NCBI RefSeq assembly: GCF_002797935.1
Contig: NZ_PGER01000001.1
Span: 4,898,001 to 4,962,000 of the forward strand
Direction: 5' to 3'
DNA length: 64,000 nt
Source of the DNA: Flavobacterium sp. 1
GTDB taxonomy: Bacteria; Bacteroidota; Bacteroidia; Flavobacteriales; Flavobacteriaceae
Both the position numbers and the translations under genes were made by a program. Under the pieces are notes generated by a model. It saw only the letters and a program-made list of their open reading frames with translations, was not told the DNA's origin and searched no databases. Shown here piece after piece: positions 37,082 through 45,345 of this stretch; position 1 is the stretch's first letter, and the number at the start of each line of letters is the position of its first letter.

Positions 37082-37122
37082 AAAAAAAGCGATACCATTA
37101 TGTAGGATGGTATCGCTTTTTT
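37082..37122. terminator. Bidirectional terminator after the pectate lyase gene
   Basis: The 13-bp hairpin AAAGCGATACCAT/ATGGTATCGCTTT (37086-37098 with 37107-37119) has A residues before it and T residues after it, so it can act on both strands. On the minus strand it follows the pectate lyase stop by about 20 bp. It is almost identical to 32231-32268. Confidence 0.85.
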
Positions 37123-37140
37123 GTAAATGCATAATAACTT

Positions 37141-40100
37141 TTATTTCATCAATAATTTTACATTATTGTTTAGATCTTCACCTGTAATATTTAATATGTA
37201 AACACCGGGTAAATTCTTTTTTGTCAAATGAATTTTGAAATTTCCTTTACTGTTGCCATTGCTTTCCAGTACTTCTTTAAGGATAATAGTTCCTGTTCCA
37301 TCCATTAAAGTGGCTGTTATGTTTGGCGAGTTGTAAGAAGGAATGTTAATATTTATCTGTTCTTTTACAGGATTTGGATGTATGACAATTTCATTTGTCG
37401 TTATTCTGAAGCCCCATGTATCTCCTGTTGTTGTCCCATAATCATTTGAAGCGTCCACTCTCCAATAGTAATACACTCTAGAATTTAAAGCTGTCGGCAG
37501 TTGGTATGATGGATTTTCCGAATAAGAAACATCAGATAGTTTGCTTAGGTTTTCTGGGTCGGTACCAAAGTAAACACTATAATTTGTTGCATCAGTATTA
37601 CTTTCCCAAGCTAAATTAAAGTTTTGGGTAGGCAGTTCTAAGAAATAAGTTCCATTTGCAGGATTAGGATTAATCGCTTTTATTGGAGCTGGAGCCGCTT
37701 CTGTAGTTGCTTCAAATATTTCGCTGTAATTCGAAGAATCGGTTTTGTTAGTTGCTTTTAATCGATAATAGTATTTAGTGCTATGAACTACATCGGTATC
37801 TGTATAAGCAGTTGTATTGGCTGCAAGTTCTGCTATTTGATTAAAAGAAGAACCGTCTAATGAGCGTTCTAATATAAAATTAGCTTCGTTATTTGAATTG
37901 TCAATCCAATTTAAAATTGCTGTAGTCGAAGCTAATGGTGTAGCTGTTGTGTGGCTTTCGAAAGTTAAATTCGATGGAGCATTGATAACTGTTGTGTTAT
38001 ATATCGCTGTAATTTCTGAAGCAGATAAAGCGTAGTTAAATATTTTTAACTCATCTAATTTTCCTTTGTAAGGAGCAGGAGTAGTGTTTGCATACAGCTC
38101 AAGTGTTCCAATATTACCAATTACTAAATCAGTTGGTTCACCAATACCCACAGCTGTTCCAGTTGCATCAGCCTTCTCACCAGTTAAAACACCATTAGTA
38201 TATATTCTCAATTTTGCTGCAGTAACATCTCTCATAATAACTACATGTACCCAATTTCCATTAAAATAACTAGTTGCTGCTAATGTTGAATTAAGTTCTG
38301 TTTTAGTTTTATCATCGTCTATAGCAAATCGGAATTGATTACTTTTAATTTCTATATTAAATCTTCTTCCTGTTGCACCTGTTGTGGCATTTTTTGTCAT
38401 CGAGCCTTTGCACAATATATAAGAACTCAAAGTTGAACCTGCGGGTATTAAGCTAGCATCTGCCTTCATCCAAAATGAAACAGTAAAAGAACTTTTGTCA
38501 AATAAGAGGTTTTCTTGATGCGGAATGCTTACCATAAGCTTGTTTGGTAATAATGTTCCAAAATCTATTGCATTATTTGCTTTTCCAGATACTCTAACAG
38601 CAGCATTATCAAAAGCAGCATCTAATCGGCCATTATTAGTATAACTTGAAATATCCGCAATTTGATCTCCATCTCCTGCGGTTTCCTTAAATGGCCAATG
38701 ACCGACAAGTTCTGGATTTAGCGCGCGAAAATTCCATAAATCGCCAGTCACAACTCCTTTAGCATTAGAAGCATCAATTCTCCAATAATACGTTGTTGCT
38801 GGACTTAAACCAGTAAGTGAATAGGTTGGAGCCACAACATAAGCTACATCGCCTAATTTTGTCAAGCTGTCAGGATTTGTTCCAAAATAAACAGAATAAG
38901 TTGTTGTATTTGAACTGCCTGTCCATTTTAAAGCTAGAGCACCATTTAGCAGTTCTACGGCATTCAGTCCTGTTGCAGGTGCTGGAGTAGCTGCTTTTGT
39001 AGGAGCCGAAGGAATTGCTGGCGTAGTAATAGAATTTACATCACTGTAACTCGAAGATTCAGTGGCAGTTTTAGCTTTTATGCGATAATAATATTTAGTG
39101 TTAGTGATTAAATTTGCATCGGTATAAGTAACTGTATTTGCTGCTGTCTGCGAAATTTCGGTAAAAGAAAATCCATCTGTTGAACGCTCAATTACAAAAT
39201 TAGTTTCGTTATTTGAATTGTTTGTCCAATTTAAAATCACTTTGCTTGAGGGAGTTGGTATTTCAACTGAACTTGCATTGAAAGTAATCGAAGTTGGGGG
39301 GATAATAAAATCCGGAGGTGTTTGATTTGTTAAACCATTAATGTACACTTCAATATTCAAATAGGGTACCTGTGTTGTGCTTACTGCCAAAGCATCGGCA
39401 CTGTTTTTATTCAGCCCGTTTGCATCTTCCCAAGCATCTGGCATACCATCATTATCGGTATCCAAAGGAGCTGGAGCTCCATAAACATGTCCTGCTCCAC
39501 CGTTTGTAAAACCAAACTTTGATGTTAAATCGGTTTGAACATAAACATAGGTTGCGGTTGTTCCTTTAGACATCAAATCGGAAATCATTAAATTCTCTAC
39601 CTGATCGCGTCTCGGGTACGATGCTCCTACATTTGACACAACTTTATTATAAGCGTCTTGAGCCGTTAAGGGTGTATTTTTCATTGGATAATCATAAGGA
39701 GCTGACAGGATCGTTGCTATATCTCCAGTAGGATATCCCGTTAAATCTTGAGGAACTAAAGTACCGTCTAATACCCCATTTTTATTATTGTCAAAATAGT
39801 TGCCCGCACCATATAAAGAAAAATTATCATTTCCTCTGTTAAAAGGCGTAGTAACTGAAGCATTTGTATTTGGTCCTCCAATAAAATAATTATTAATAAT
39901 ATTTACATCTGAGTTTCCTGCAGAATCTCCTCCCATGATGTATGCGTCTCCAGATTCAGCATGCCCATAAGTATTTCCATAGTTCCCCCAATTATAAACC
40001 ACGTTGTTTACAAACTCGTTAATTCCCTTTATTTTATTGTTACGAGTTTTGTTGCAGATATATAAATTTCCAATTAAACTTATTTTACCACCCACAGGAG

Positions 40101-40719
40101 GCTGCATCAATCCTCCCGCAGAGTGATTGTGACGGTGTAATCCTTGGCCAATAATAGAATTCTGAATCGTTATGTTATCAGGACTTGTGCCTTTGCTATC
40201 CCAGTTAATAGAAAACACTTCATCTGTACCCCAGGTAAAAGACATGTGGTCAAAAATCATGTTTGCGCCATTTGCAATACCTGACGCGTCTTGCCCTTGG
40301 GTTGTAGTTCCATACCGAATACGGAGATATCGGGCTATAGTATTATTTGAACCTGTAAATGTAACCTTTGCACCTAGAAGAACAATTCCTTCCCCAGTAG
40401 CCGTTTGTCCAGCAATGGTGGTGTTTTTTGCCACTACAATTTGAGATAGTGTGTTGATTATCCCTCCAACCTTAAATATTACAAATCGGCCTTCTTGACT
40501 AACTGCATCGCGAAATGAGCCCGCTCCGCTGTCATTTAAATTGGTCACAAAATAAATTTGAGGATTAGCAGCTCCTCTTGCTCCGGTTGTATACCTGCCA
40601 AATCCCGTAGCTTCAGGGAAGGCTAATGTTTGGGAATTTAAATTCCCGAAACTTAATGCAAGTCCGCAGATCAGCAGGGCTTTTGGAACTTGTCTAAAAA
40701 GTAAAGTTTTTAATTTCAT
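37141..40719 (-). CDS. Multidomain PL1-type pectate lyase with T9SS C-terminal signal
   Basis: The 1192-residue secreted protein is predicted to cleave pectate by beta-elimination. The start at 40719 is preferred to one at 40758 because it places a normal signal peptide first (MKLKTLLFRQVPKALLICG). A right-handed beta-helix domain (about 30-360) contains SFRDAVSQEGRFVIFKVGG, FDHMSFTWGTDEVFSI and HRHNHSAGG, as in PL1 lyases. A calcium-binding-type stretch DTDNDGMPDAWED follows near 418. Then come two fibronectin-III-like domains (about 473-669), a LamG-like domain (about 671-905), two more fibronectin-III-like domains (about 915-1110) and a type A T9SS sorting tail from about 1111 (IHPNPVKEQ to VKLLMK). 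No SusC/D partner is adjacent. Activity on pectin fits the rhamnosidase near 54548. Confidence 0.9.
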   Translation of the reverse strand: MKLKTLLFRQVPKALLICGLALSFGNLNSQTLAFPEATGFGRYTTGARGAANPQIYFVTNLNDSGAGSFRDAVSQEGRFVIFKVGGIINTLSQIVVAKNTTIAGQTATGEGIVLLGAKVTFTGSNNTIARYLRIRYGTTTQGQDASGIANGANMIFDHMSFTWGTDEVFSINWDSKGTSPDNITIQNSIIGQGLHRHNHSAGGLMQPPVGGKISLIGNLYICNKTRNNKIKGINEFVNNVVYNWGNYGNTYGHAESGDAYIMGGDSAGNSDVNIINNYFIGGPNTNASVTTPFNRGNDNFSLYGAGNYFDNNKNGVLDGTLVPQDLTGYPTGDIATILSAPYDYPMKNTPLTAQDAYNKVVSNVGASYPRRDQVENLMISDLMSKGTTATYVYVQTDLTSKFGFTNGGAGHVYGAPAPLDTDNDGMPDAWEDANGLNKNSADALAVSTTQVPYLNIEVYINGLTNQTPPDFIIPPTSITFNASSVEIPTPSSKVILNWTNNSNNETNFVIERSTDGFSFTEISQTAANTVTYTDANLITNTKYYYRIKAKTATESSSYSDVNSITTPAIPSAPTKAATPAPATGLNAVELLNGALALKWTGSSNTTTYSVYFGTNPDSLTKLGDVAYVVAPTYSLTGLSPATTYYWRIDASNAKGVVTGDLWNFRALNPELVGHWPFKETAGDGDQIADISSYTNNGRLDAAFDNAAVRVSGKANNAIDFGTLLPNKLMVSIPHQENLLFDKSSFTVSFWMKADASLIPAGSTLSSYILCKGSMTKNATTGATGRRFNIEIKSNQFRFAIDDDKTKTELNSTLAATSYFNGNWVHVVIMRDVTAAKLRIYTNGVLTGEKADATGTAVGIGEPTDLVIGNIGTLELYANTTPAPYKGKLDELKIFNYALSASEITAIYNTTVINAPSNLTFESHTTATPLASTTAILNWIDNSNNEANFILERSLDGSSFNQIAELAANTTAYTDTDVVHSTKYYYRLKATNKTDSSNYSEIFEATTEAAPAPIKAINPNPANGTYFLELPTQNFNLAWESNTDATNYSVYFGTDPENLSKLSDVSYSENPSYQLPTALNSRVYYYWRVDASNDYGTTTGDTWGFRITTNEIVIHPNPVKEQININIPSYNSPNITATLMDGTGTIILKEVLESNGNSKGNFKIHLTKKNLPGVYILNITGEDLNNNVKLLMK

Positions 40720-41031
40720 AATGTAATTTGGTTTGATAATTAAGGTTAATTGTCTCAAAGCTATTTATTTAACATTTTATTAGTGTCCTGCTGTATCCTG
40801 TTATTTATTAGTAAATTATTTATAAATCCGTCTATCTTTTTGGGCTCACTCTATTTTTGGAGAGTCTCTTGTTGTCTGTATGAACTAGTCTGCAGACCAT
40901 TTTTTGCAGAATTTAAAGAAGCTTTCAATAAAATAGGGTTGCAAAATCCTTTCTGTTTCAATTCGAAAAAAGTAGTTTTGCACTACTAATCTTTTGTTTT
41001 ATAGAGAGAAGACAATATCAAGTTAAATAAA
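40720..41031 (+). promoter_or_regulatory. Divergent intergenic region with a candidate promoter
   Basis: This 312-bp gap separates the pectate lyase and monooxygenase genes. TAGTTTTG at 40973-40980 exactly matches the TAnnTTTG -7 consensus, 52 bp before the monooxygenase ATG; no TTG is seen 19 bp upstream of it. A short ORF at 40750-40989 looks spurious. Nothing else was recognised. Confidence 0.5.
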
Positions 41032-42492
41032 ATGGAAGTGGAAAAAGTGGAAAATGAAAAAGCAAGCTGGGCTTTTTGTCCCGAATGTCAGGGACGCGGT
41101 AAAAAAAGTCAAAGGCTCAGCAAGAAAGTGAGACTCCGCTACCAGATGGAACTCGATCAATTTGAAAAAATGAAAGAAGGGACAGCTCCCGTTCGTCCTA
41201 AGGCTCATTTATCTTTATGTTTGAGCTGTTCCGGATCTGGGCTGATTCCTTCTGCCAGCTTTCCTGTAGCGGATAAAGAAAACTACCCACACGTTGCTAT
41301 TATTGGCGGTGGAATAGGAGGTGTGGCTCTGGCTGTGGCTTGTTTACACCGCGGGATTCCTTTTACACTTTATGAACGGGATAACAACTTCGAAGCTCGA
41401 TCTCAAGGCTACGGACTTACTTTGCAGCAAGCCAGTAAAGCGATCGAGGGGCTGGGTATTTTTTCGTTAGAAGAAGGAGTGATTTCAACAAGACATCTGG
41501 TTCATACTACAGAAGGAAAAGTAATCGGTGAATGGGGCGTCAGAAAGTGGATACCGACAGCTGCGAAAACTTCTCAGAAACGTTCAAATGTTCATATCGC
41601 ACGGCAGTCTTTACGCTTAGCGCTGCTGGAACAGCTCGGCGGACATGATGTGGTACAATGGGGATACCAGTTAATAGATTTTAAGGATTCTAAGGATGAA
41701 GGTGTTGATTTAAGCTTTCAAGTAGATGGAGAGATAAAGAGCGCCAAGGCAGATCTTGTGGTTGGAGCCGATGGTATTCGCAGTTCGGTGCGGAGGTTGC
41801 TCATTGGTGATGATATTACCCCTTTGCGTTATCTGGGTTGTATTGTAATATTGGGTATTTGTCCTTTGAGTGCTATCGAAGGGGTTAACAGTTCATTGCT
41901 GGACTCCGCTACTGTATTTCAAACCGCCAATGGTAATGAGCGGATTTATATAATGCCTTATACATCCAACTCGGTGATGTGGCAGCTTAGTTTCCCTATG
42001 CCCGAAGAAGAGGCTAAGGCGTTAAGTGCTCAAGGACCTCAAGCACTCAAGGAAGAAGCTTGCCGAAGAACTCAATGGCACGATCCTATTCCTCAGATTT
42101 TAGAGGCGACCCTGATAGCTCAGATTTCTGGTTATCCTGTGTATGACCGGGAATTACTCAAATCAGAATTATTGGCAAAAGGTAAACAAGTGACTTTGAT
42201 CGGAGATGCGGCTCACCCAATGAGTCCATTCAAAGGACAGGGGGCAAATCAGGCATTGCTGGATGCGCTCTCGCTCGCTCGGGGGATTACGAGAGGATGC
42301 AGACCTTTATCTCAATGGAGAAAAGCTGGACTGAGGGAAAGAGTATTAACTGAGTTTGAGTCAGAAATGTTAGCACGCTCTGCTGTCAAAGTGAAAGATT
42401 CTGCAGAGGCAGCGCAGTTCTTGCATTCCGAAATTGTGCTTCATGAGGGCGATGAGCCGAGAGGGCGGTGTTTGAAGAGAAAAGAGGAATAA
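41032..42492 (+). CDS. FAD-dependent monooxygenase with N-terminal CxxCxGxG pair
   Basis: The 486-residue protein carries an FAD-binding hydroxylase domain from about residue 87: VAIIGGGIGG (G92-x-G94-x-x-G97), LYERDNNFEARSQGYGL, VGADGIRSSVRRLLIGDD and GDAAHPMSPFKGQGANQALL with D392. Such enzymes oxygenate small or aromatic compounds using NAD(P)H; the substrate here is unknown. Before this lie two cysteine motifs, CPECQGRG (16-23) and CLSCSGSG (63-70), like the CxxCxGxG zinc-binding repeats of DnaJ and separated by a basic helix. This extension is unusual for the family. The gene is visibly richer in G+C than its neighbours and stands alone, which suggests acquisition by transfer. Confidence 0.88.
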   Translation: MEVEKVENEKASWAFCPECQGRGKKSQRLSKKVRLRYQMELDQFEKMKEGTAPVRPKAHLSLCLSCSGSGLIPSASFPVADKENYPHVAIIGGGIGGVALAVACLHRGIPFTLYERDNNFEARSQGYGLTLQQASKAIEGLGIFSLEEGVISTRHLVHTTEGKVIGEWGVRKWIPTAAKTSQKRSNVHIARQSLRLALLEQLGGHDVVQWGYQLIDFKDSKDEGVDLSFQVDGEIKSAKADLVVGADGIRSSVRRLLIGDDITPLRYLGCIVILGICPLSAIEGVNSSLLDSATVFQTANGNERIYIMPYTSNSVMWQLSFPMPEEEAKALSAQGPQALKEEACRRTQWHDPIPQILEATLIAQISGYPVYDRELLKSELLAKGKQVTLIGDAAHPMSPFKGQGANQALLDALSLARGITRGCRPLSQWRKAGLRERVLTEFESEMLARSAVKVKDSAEAAQFLHSEIVLHEGDEPRGRCLKRKEE

Positions 42493-42600
42493 CAAGGTTT
42501 AGATATAACTTAATAGTTTGTTACGTTTATTGACTAAATAACCATTTTCAAAAATTATTCTATGTAATTGCTTTCATATCAAAATGTATTGCTTTACTTT

Positions 42601-42864
42601 TTATTTAAGATCATCTTCTTTTAAATCACTTATTGCGTTAATCTGATCAAGTATATTAGTTTGATTTGGCGAAATGTGGTTTTTGGTCTCTGGAATGTTT
42701 TCTTTTTTAAATAATAATGTCAAAGCATTATGAAGTTTTAATAATACGTCTTTGTCTTCTTTATCAATATCTACAGCAGTATTGAAATCAAATATGTAAT
42801 TATTTGAATTTCGTACTTCAATTTTTATTGTTTTAGGCGTGATTTTAAATTTTACTATATCCAT
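42601..42864 (-). CDS. Small hypothetical protein
   Basis: This 87-residue product is not recognised. It begins MDIVKFKITPKTIKIEVRN, has a central helix (DKEDKDVLLKLHNALTLLFK) and an Asn/Asp-rich tail ending LKEDDLK. There is no signal peptide or membrane segment. It does not overlap another gene, and its codon use looks normal for the window, which supports it being real. It lies next to tRNA-Val on the same strand. Confidence 0.5.
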   Translation of the reverse strand: MDIVKFKITPKTIKIEVRNSNNYIFDFNTAVDIDKEDKDVLLKLHNALTLLFKKENIPETKNHISPNQTNILDQINAISDLKEDDLK

Positions 42865-42904
42865 TCTTAGAGGAATATTATTAGTTTTTGTAAAAAAAAG
42901 ACAA

Positions 42905-42936
42905 AAAAAAACTTCCCAATTTCTTGAGAAGTTTTG
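42905..42936. terminator. Terminator after tRNA-Val
   Basis: AAAACTTC (42908-42915) pairs with GAAGTTTT (42928-42935), extended by CAA/TTG inside. On the minus strand the hairpin directly follows the tRNA 3' end and runs into T residues. Confidence 0.8.
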
Positions 42937-43011
42937 TGGGCGATGAGGGGTTCGAACCCCCGACCCCCTCGGTGTAAACGAGGTGCTCTGAACCAGCTGA
43001 GCTAATCGCCC
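42937..43011 (-). tRNA. tRNA-Val (anticodon TAC)
   Basis: The 75-nt minus-strand sequence folds as a cloverleaf. The acceptor GGGCGAT pairs with ATCGCCC, with discriminator A. The D arm contains AGCTCAGCTGGTTCAGAGC. The anticodon stem CTCGT/ACGAG-type arm holds the loop TTTACAC with anticodon TAC, reading GTA/GTG valine codons. The T arm has GGTTCGAACCCC. CCA is not encoded. Confidence 0.95.
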
Positions 43012-43347
43012 TATTTTACTAGGTTGCTATCATTTTGTGATTGCGAGTGCAAATATAAGCTAGTTTTTCGCTTATGCAAAACATTTTCAAATAAATTTTG
43101 CTTTTTATTTTGGAAAAATATTCAGTTTACTGGTATTTAGTGTTTTAAAAAGTAAAAAAATCCAATAAAAATGATTTTAATTCGGAAAGTGGATGCTAAG
43201 AGACTAAGTTGCTAAGATTCTAAGCTGGAAAAATTGATAAATAACCAGCAAAAGCCTCGGATTTTCATTGAATTTTTTGAGCAAGAGATAAAAAATCTGT
43301 GCAAATCCGACTGATAAGTATAATCTGTGGGTATTATTTCATTGGAG
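43012..43347. other. Intergenic region with short direct repeats
   Basis: This 336-bp gap lies upstream of tRNA-Val and downstream of the glycosyltransferase. It contains the tRNA promoter (43050-43079) and a tandem pair GCTAAGAGACTAAGTT (43195-43210) and GCTAAGATTCTAAGCT (43211-43226). No gene was seen. Confidence 0.5.
43050..43079 (-). promoter_or_regulatory. Promoter of tRNA-Val
   Basis: On the minus strand TTG (43079-43077) is followed after exactly 19 bp by TATATTTG (43057-43050), a perfect match to the Bacteroidetes consensus TTG-N19-TAnnTTTG. The tRNA starts 39 bp downstream of the -7 element. Confidence 0.8.
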
Positions 43348-44598
43348 TTAATCCTTTTTGCTGTTTTTGGCTTCAATCCAGCGTGCCATGTATTTTGTGC
43401 TGGTTAAAGTGTGGTGCTGCAGCAATGCTCCGAAGAAATTGTTCAAACGATGCTGTGGTAAATTAGAAAGCAAAAATTGTATTTGGTCTGCAAAATCATT
43501 CTCAAACAATCCTTTCGAATACCGTTGATTAATAATGACGATTCCGTTTTGCTGTGCTGCTGTCCAAAGTTTTTTATCTCGGTACAATTCTACGGCCGTT
43601 GCTGTAAATTTGTTTACATCATCAGTTACAAATCCATTCCATGGCAGATTTCCATGCATCGATTCGGCACCGATGGTGGTTGTAATACTCGGCGTTCCGC
43701 ATTGCATGGCTTCGATCAGCTTTCCTTTTATGCCTGCTCCAAAGCGCAAAGGAGCTAAAACAATTCTCGCTTTTTGCACTACTTCGTTGGCATCAGCTGT
43801 ACGTCCTTTGATGTGGAAACCTTCTTTGGGCTGGTGTAGCTGCATTACTTTTTGTGATGGATAAGCGCCATAAATATGAAGTTCAATTTCGGGTAATTGT
43901 TTTCTTAGTAACGGCCAAATGGTTTCTTTCAGATACTGAACGGCGTTCCAATTGGGTTCATGAAGAAAGTTTCCAATAAAAATAAAATCATTTCTTTCCT
44001 CAAAAGCATGGAGCTTTTCAAAAGCAGTTTCCGTAAGCGGTTCTAATAAAAAAGGCAAATAATACAGTAATTTTTTGTCTATTTTAAAAGTGGCTTTCAA
44101 TAATTCCATTTCAAACTCAGAAATCATTAAGGAAAGGTCGCATCTCAGAATACTGGCGATTTCCCTCTTGGCAACTTCTTCTTTTAAAGTGTCCGCAATT
44201 GTGAAATCGCGATGTGCCTTGAATGCTTTTTGCCTTGCCAGTCGCAAACAATGCAAGTCTTCGGTGTCTAATATTCGTAAAGCATCAGGGCAATTTTCGG
44301 TAACGCGCCACCCAAATTGCTCTTCAATCATGAACCGGTCAAATAAAACAACAGCAGGATTCAGTTCTTTGACAAAAACATCAAAACTGGAGCAATTTAA
44401 TGCAATTGATTTTTTATCGATATTCAGTGAGGCTAAATCAGCCATAAAATCACTATCCATAGCCGGACTGGCAAATGTTATGCTAAATCCTTGTTGTCGG
44501 AACTGTTTAATCAATTGCAGCATTCGGCCTCCTGCCGCCGAAGAATTGGGTTCTGGCCAAACAAAACCAATGATTAAAAGCTTTTGAATTGAATTCAT
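43348..44598 (-). CDS. Glycosyltransferase, group 1 (GT4-like)
   Basis: The 416-residue cytoplasmic or membrane-associated protein has the two-domain GT-B layout. The N-terminal half has IIGFVWPEPNSSAAGGRMLQ, a common opening in family 4 enzymes. The C-terminal half has NDFIFIGNFLHEPNWNAVQY, IYGAYPSQKVMQLH, VQKARIVLAPLRFGAGIKGKLIEAMQCGTP (split here by function: nucleotide-sugar site with the Glu of the EAMQ region) and a final helical part. The start at 44598 is chosen over 44619 because the sequence match begins there. Donor and acceptor cannot be named. It diverges from miaE. Confidence 0.85.
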   Translation of the reverse strand: MNSIQKLLIIGFVWPEPNSSAAGGRMLQLIKQFRQQGFSITFASPAMDSDFMADLASLNIDKKSIALNCSSFDVFVKELNPAVVLFDRFMIEEQFGWRVTENCPDALRILDTEDLHCLRLARQKAFKAHRDFTIADTLKEEVAKREIASILRCDLSLMISEFEMELLKATFKIDKKLLYYLPFLLEPLTETAFEKLHAFEERNDFIFIGNFLHEPNWNAVQYLKETIWPLLRKQLPEIELHIYGAYPSQKVMQLHQPKEGFHIKGRTADANEVVQKARIVLAPLRFGAGIKGKLIEAMQCGTPSITTTIGAESMHGNLPWNGFVTDDVNKFTATAVELYRDKKLWTAAQQNGIVIINQRYSKGLFENDFADQIQFLLSNLPQHRLNNFFGALLQHHTLTSTKYMARWIEAKNSKKD

Positions 44599-44706
44599 GA
44601 TATTGAGATAATGGTGCAAAATAATGCAATTTAAGCGGTTAAAGCATCATTTTTAAAGGGAAATCAACAGGAAAAACACTAATTTTGCAGGATTAAATCA
44701 TTTGAC

Positions 44707-45288
44707 ATGCTTGGATTGAAATTAGTTACTGACCCGCGTTGGGTAAATATAGTAGAGAGTAATATTGAAGAAATATTGACCGATCACGCTTGGTGCGAAC
44801 AAAAAGCGGCTTCGAACGCTATTAGTTTGATTACGTACAATTCGGAGTTGGAGGAACTGGTAACCGAATTATTGGTTATTGCGAAAGAGGAATTGGATCA
44901 TCTGCAGTTGGTTCATAATTTAATAAAAAGCAGAGGATTAACATTGGGAAGAGAACGCAAAGACCATTACGTAAATGAGCTTTATAAATTCATGAAAAAA
45001 GACGGCAGCCGTAAAGATGCTTTGGTTGATCGATTACTGTTTTCTGCAATGATAGAAGCCAGAAGCTGTGAACGGTTCAAAGTGTTGTCAGAGAATATAA
45101 AAGACCAGGAATTAGCTAAGTTTTATCGTGATTTAATGATTTCTGAAGCAGGACATTATACCACTTTCCTTGGCTTTGCCAGAAAATATGTAGACAATTT
45201 TGATGTCGATAAGCGTTGGCAGGAATGGATTGAGTTTGAAACTTCGATTATTGTAAATTACGGTAAAAACGAAACTGTTCATGGTTAA
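44707..45288 (+). CDS. miaE: tRNA-(ms2io6A)-hydroxylase
   Basis: This 193-residue non-haem di-iron enzyme hydroxylates the isopentenyl group of modified A37 in tRNA. The opening LGLKLVTDPRWVNIVESNIE is a MiaE signature. Iron-ligand motifs in the helical bundle are KEELDHLQLVH, MIEARSCERF and SEAGHYTTF. The length is normal for the Bacteroidota form. A consensus -7 element TAATTTTG lies at 44680-44687, 27 bp before the ATG. It is probably monocistronic; the following gene is 57 bp downstream and unrelated. Confidence 0.95.
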   Translation: MLGLKLVTDPRWVNIVESNIEEILTDHAWCEQKAASNAISLITYNSELEELVTELLVIAKEELDHLQLVHNLIKSRGLTLGRERKDHYVNELYKFMKKDGSRKDALVDRLLFSAMIEARSCERFKVLSENIKDQELAKFYRDLMISEAGHYTTFLGFARKYVDNFDVDKRWQEWIEFETSIIVNYGKNETVHG

Positions 45289-45345
45289 TATTCCGTAAAC
45301 TGCTTATTTTTAAATTTTCATTTTATTAATTCATTTATCAAACAC

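Larger units (their letters stand above)
36650..37140. other. Intergenic region with leader, repeat copy and terminator
   Basis: This 491-bp region has no credible gene. It holds the A+T-rich upstream region of the ankyrin gene (36650-36790), the type A repeat copy (36921-37054) and the duplicated terminator hairpin (37082-37122). Confidence 0.6.

Noticed and set aside
40750..40989. 79-codon plus-strand ORF between the pectate lyase and monooxygenase genes
   Set aside because: It starts with TTG, has a sequence unlike any known protein, and covers the candidate promoter of the monooxygenase gene.
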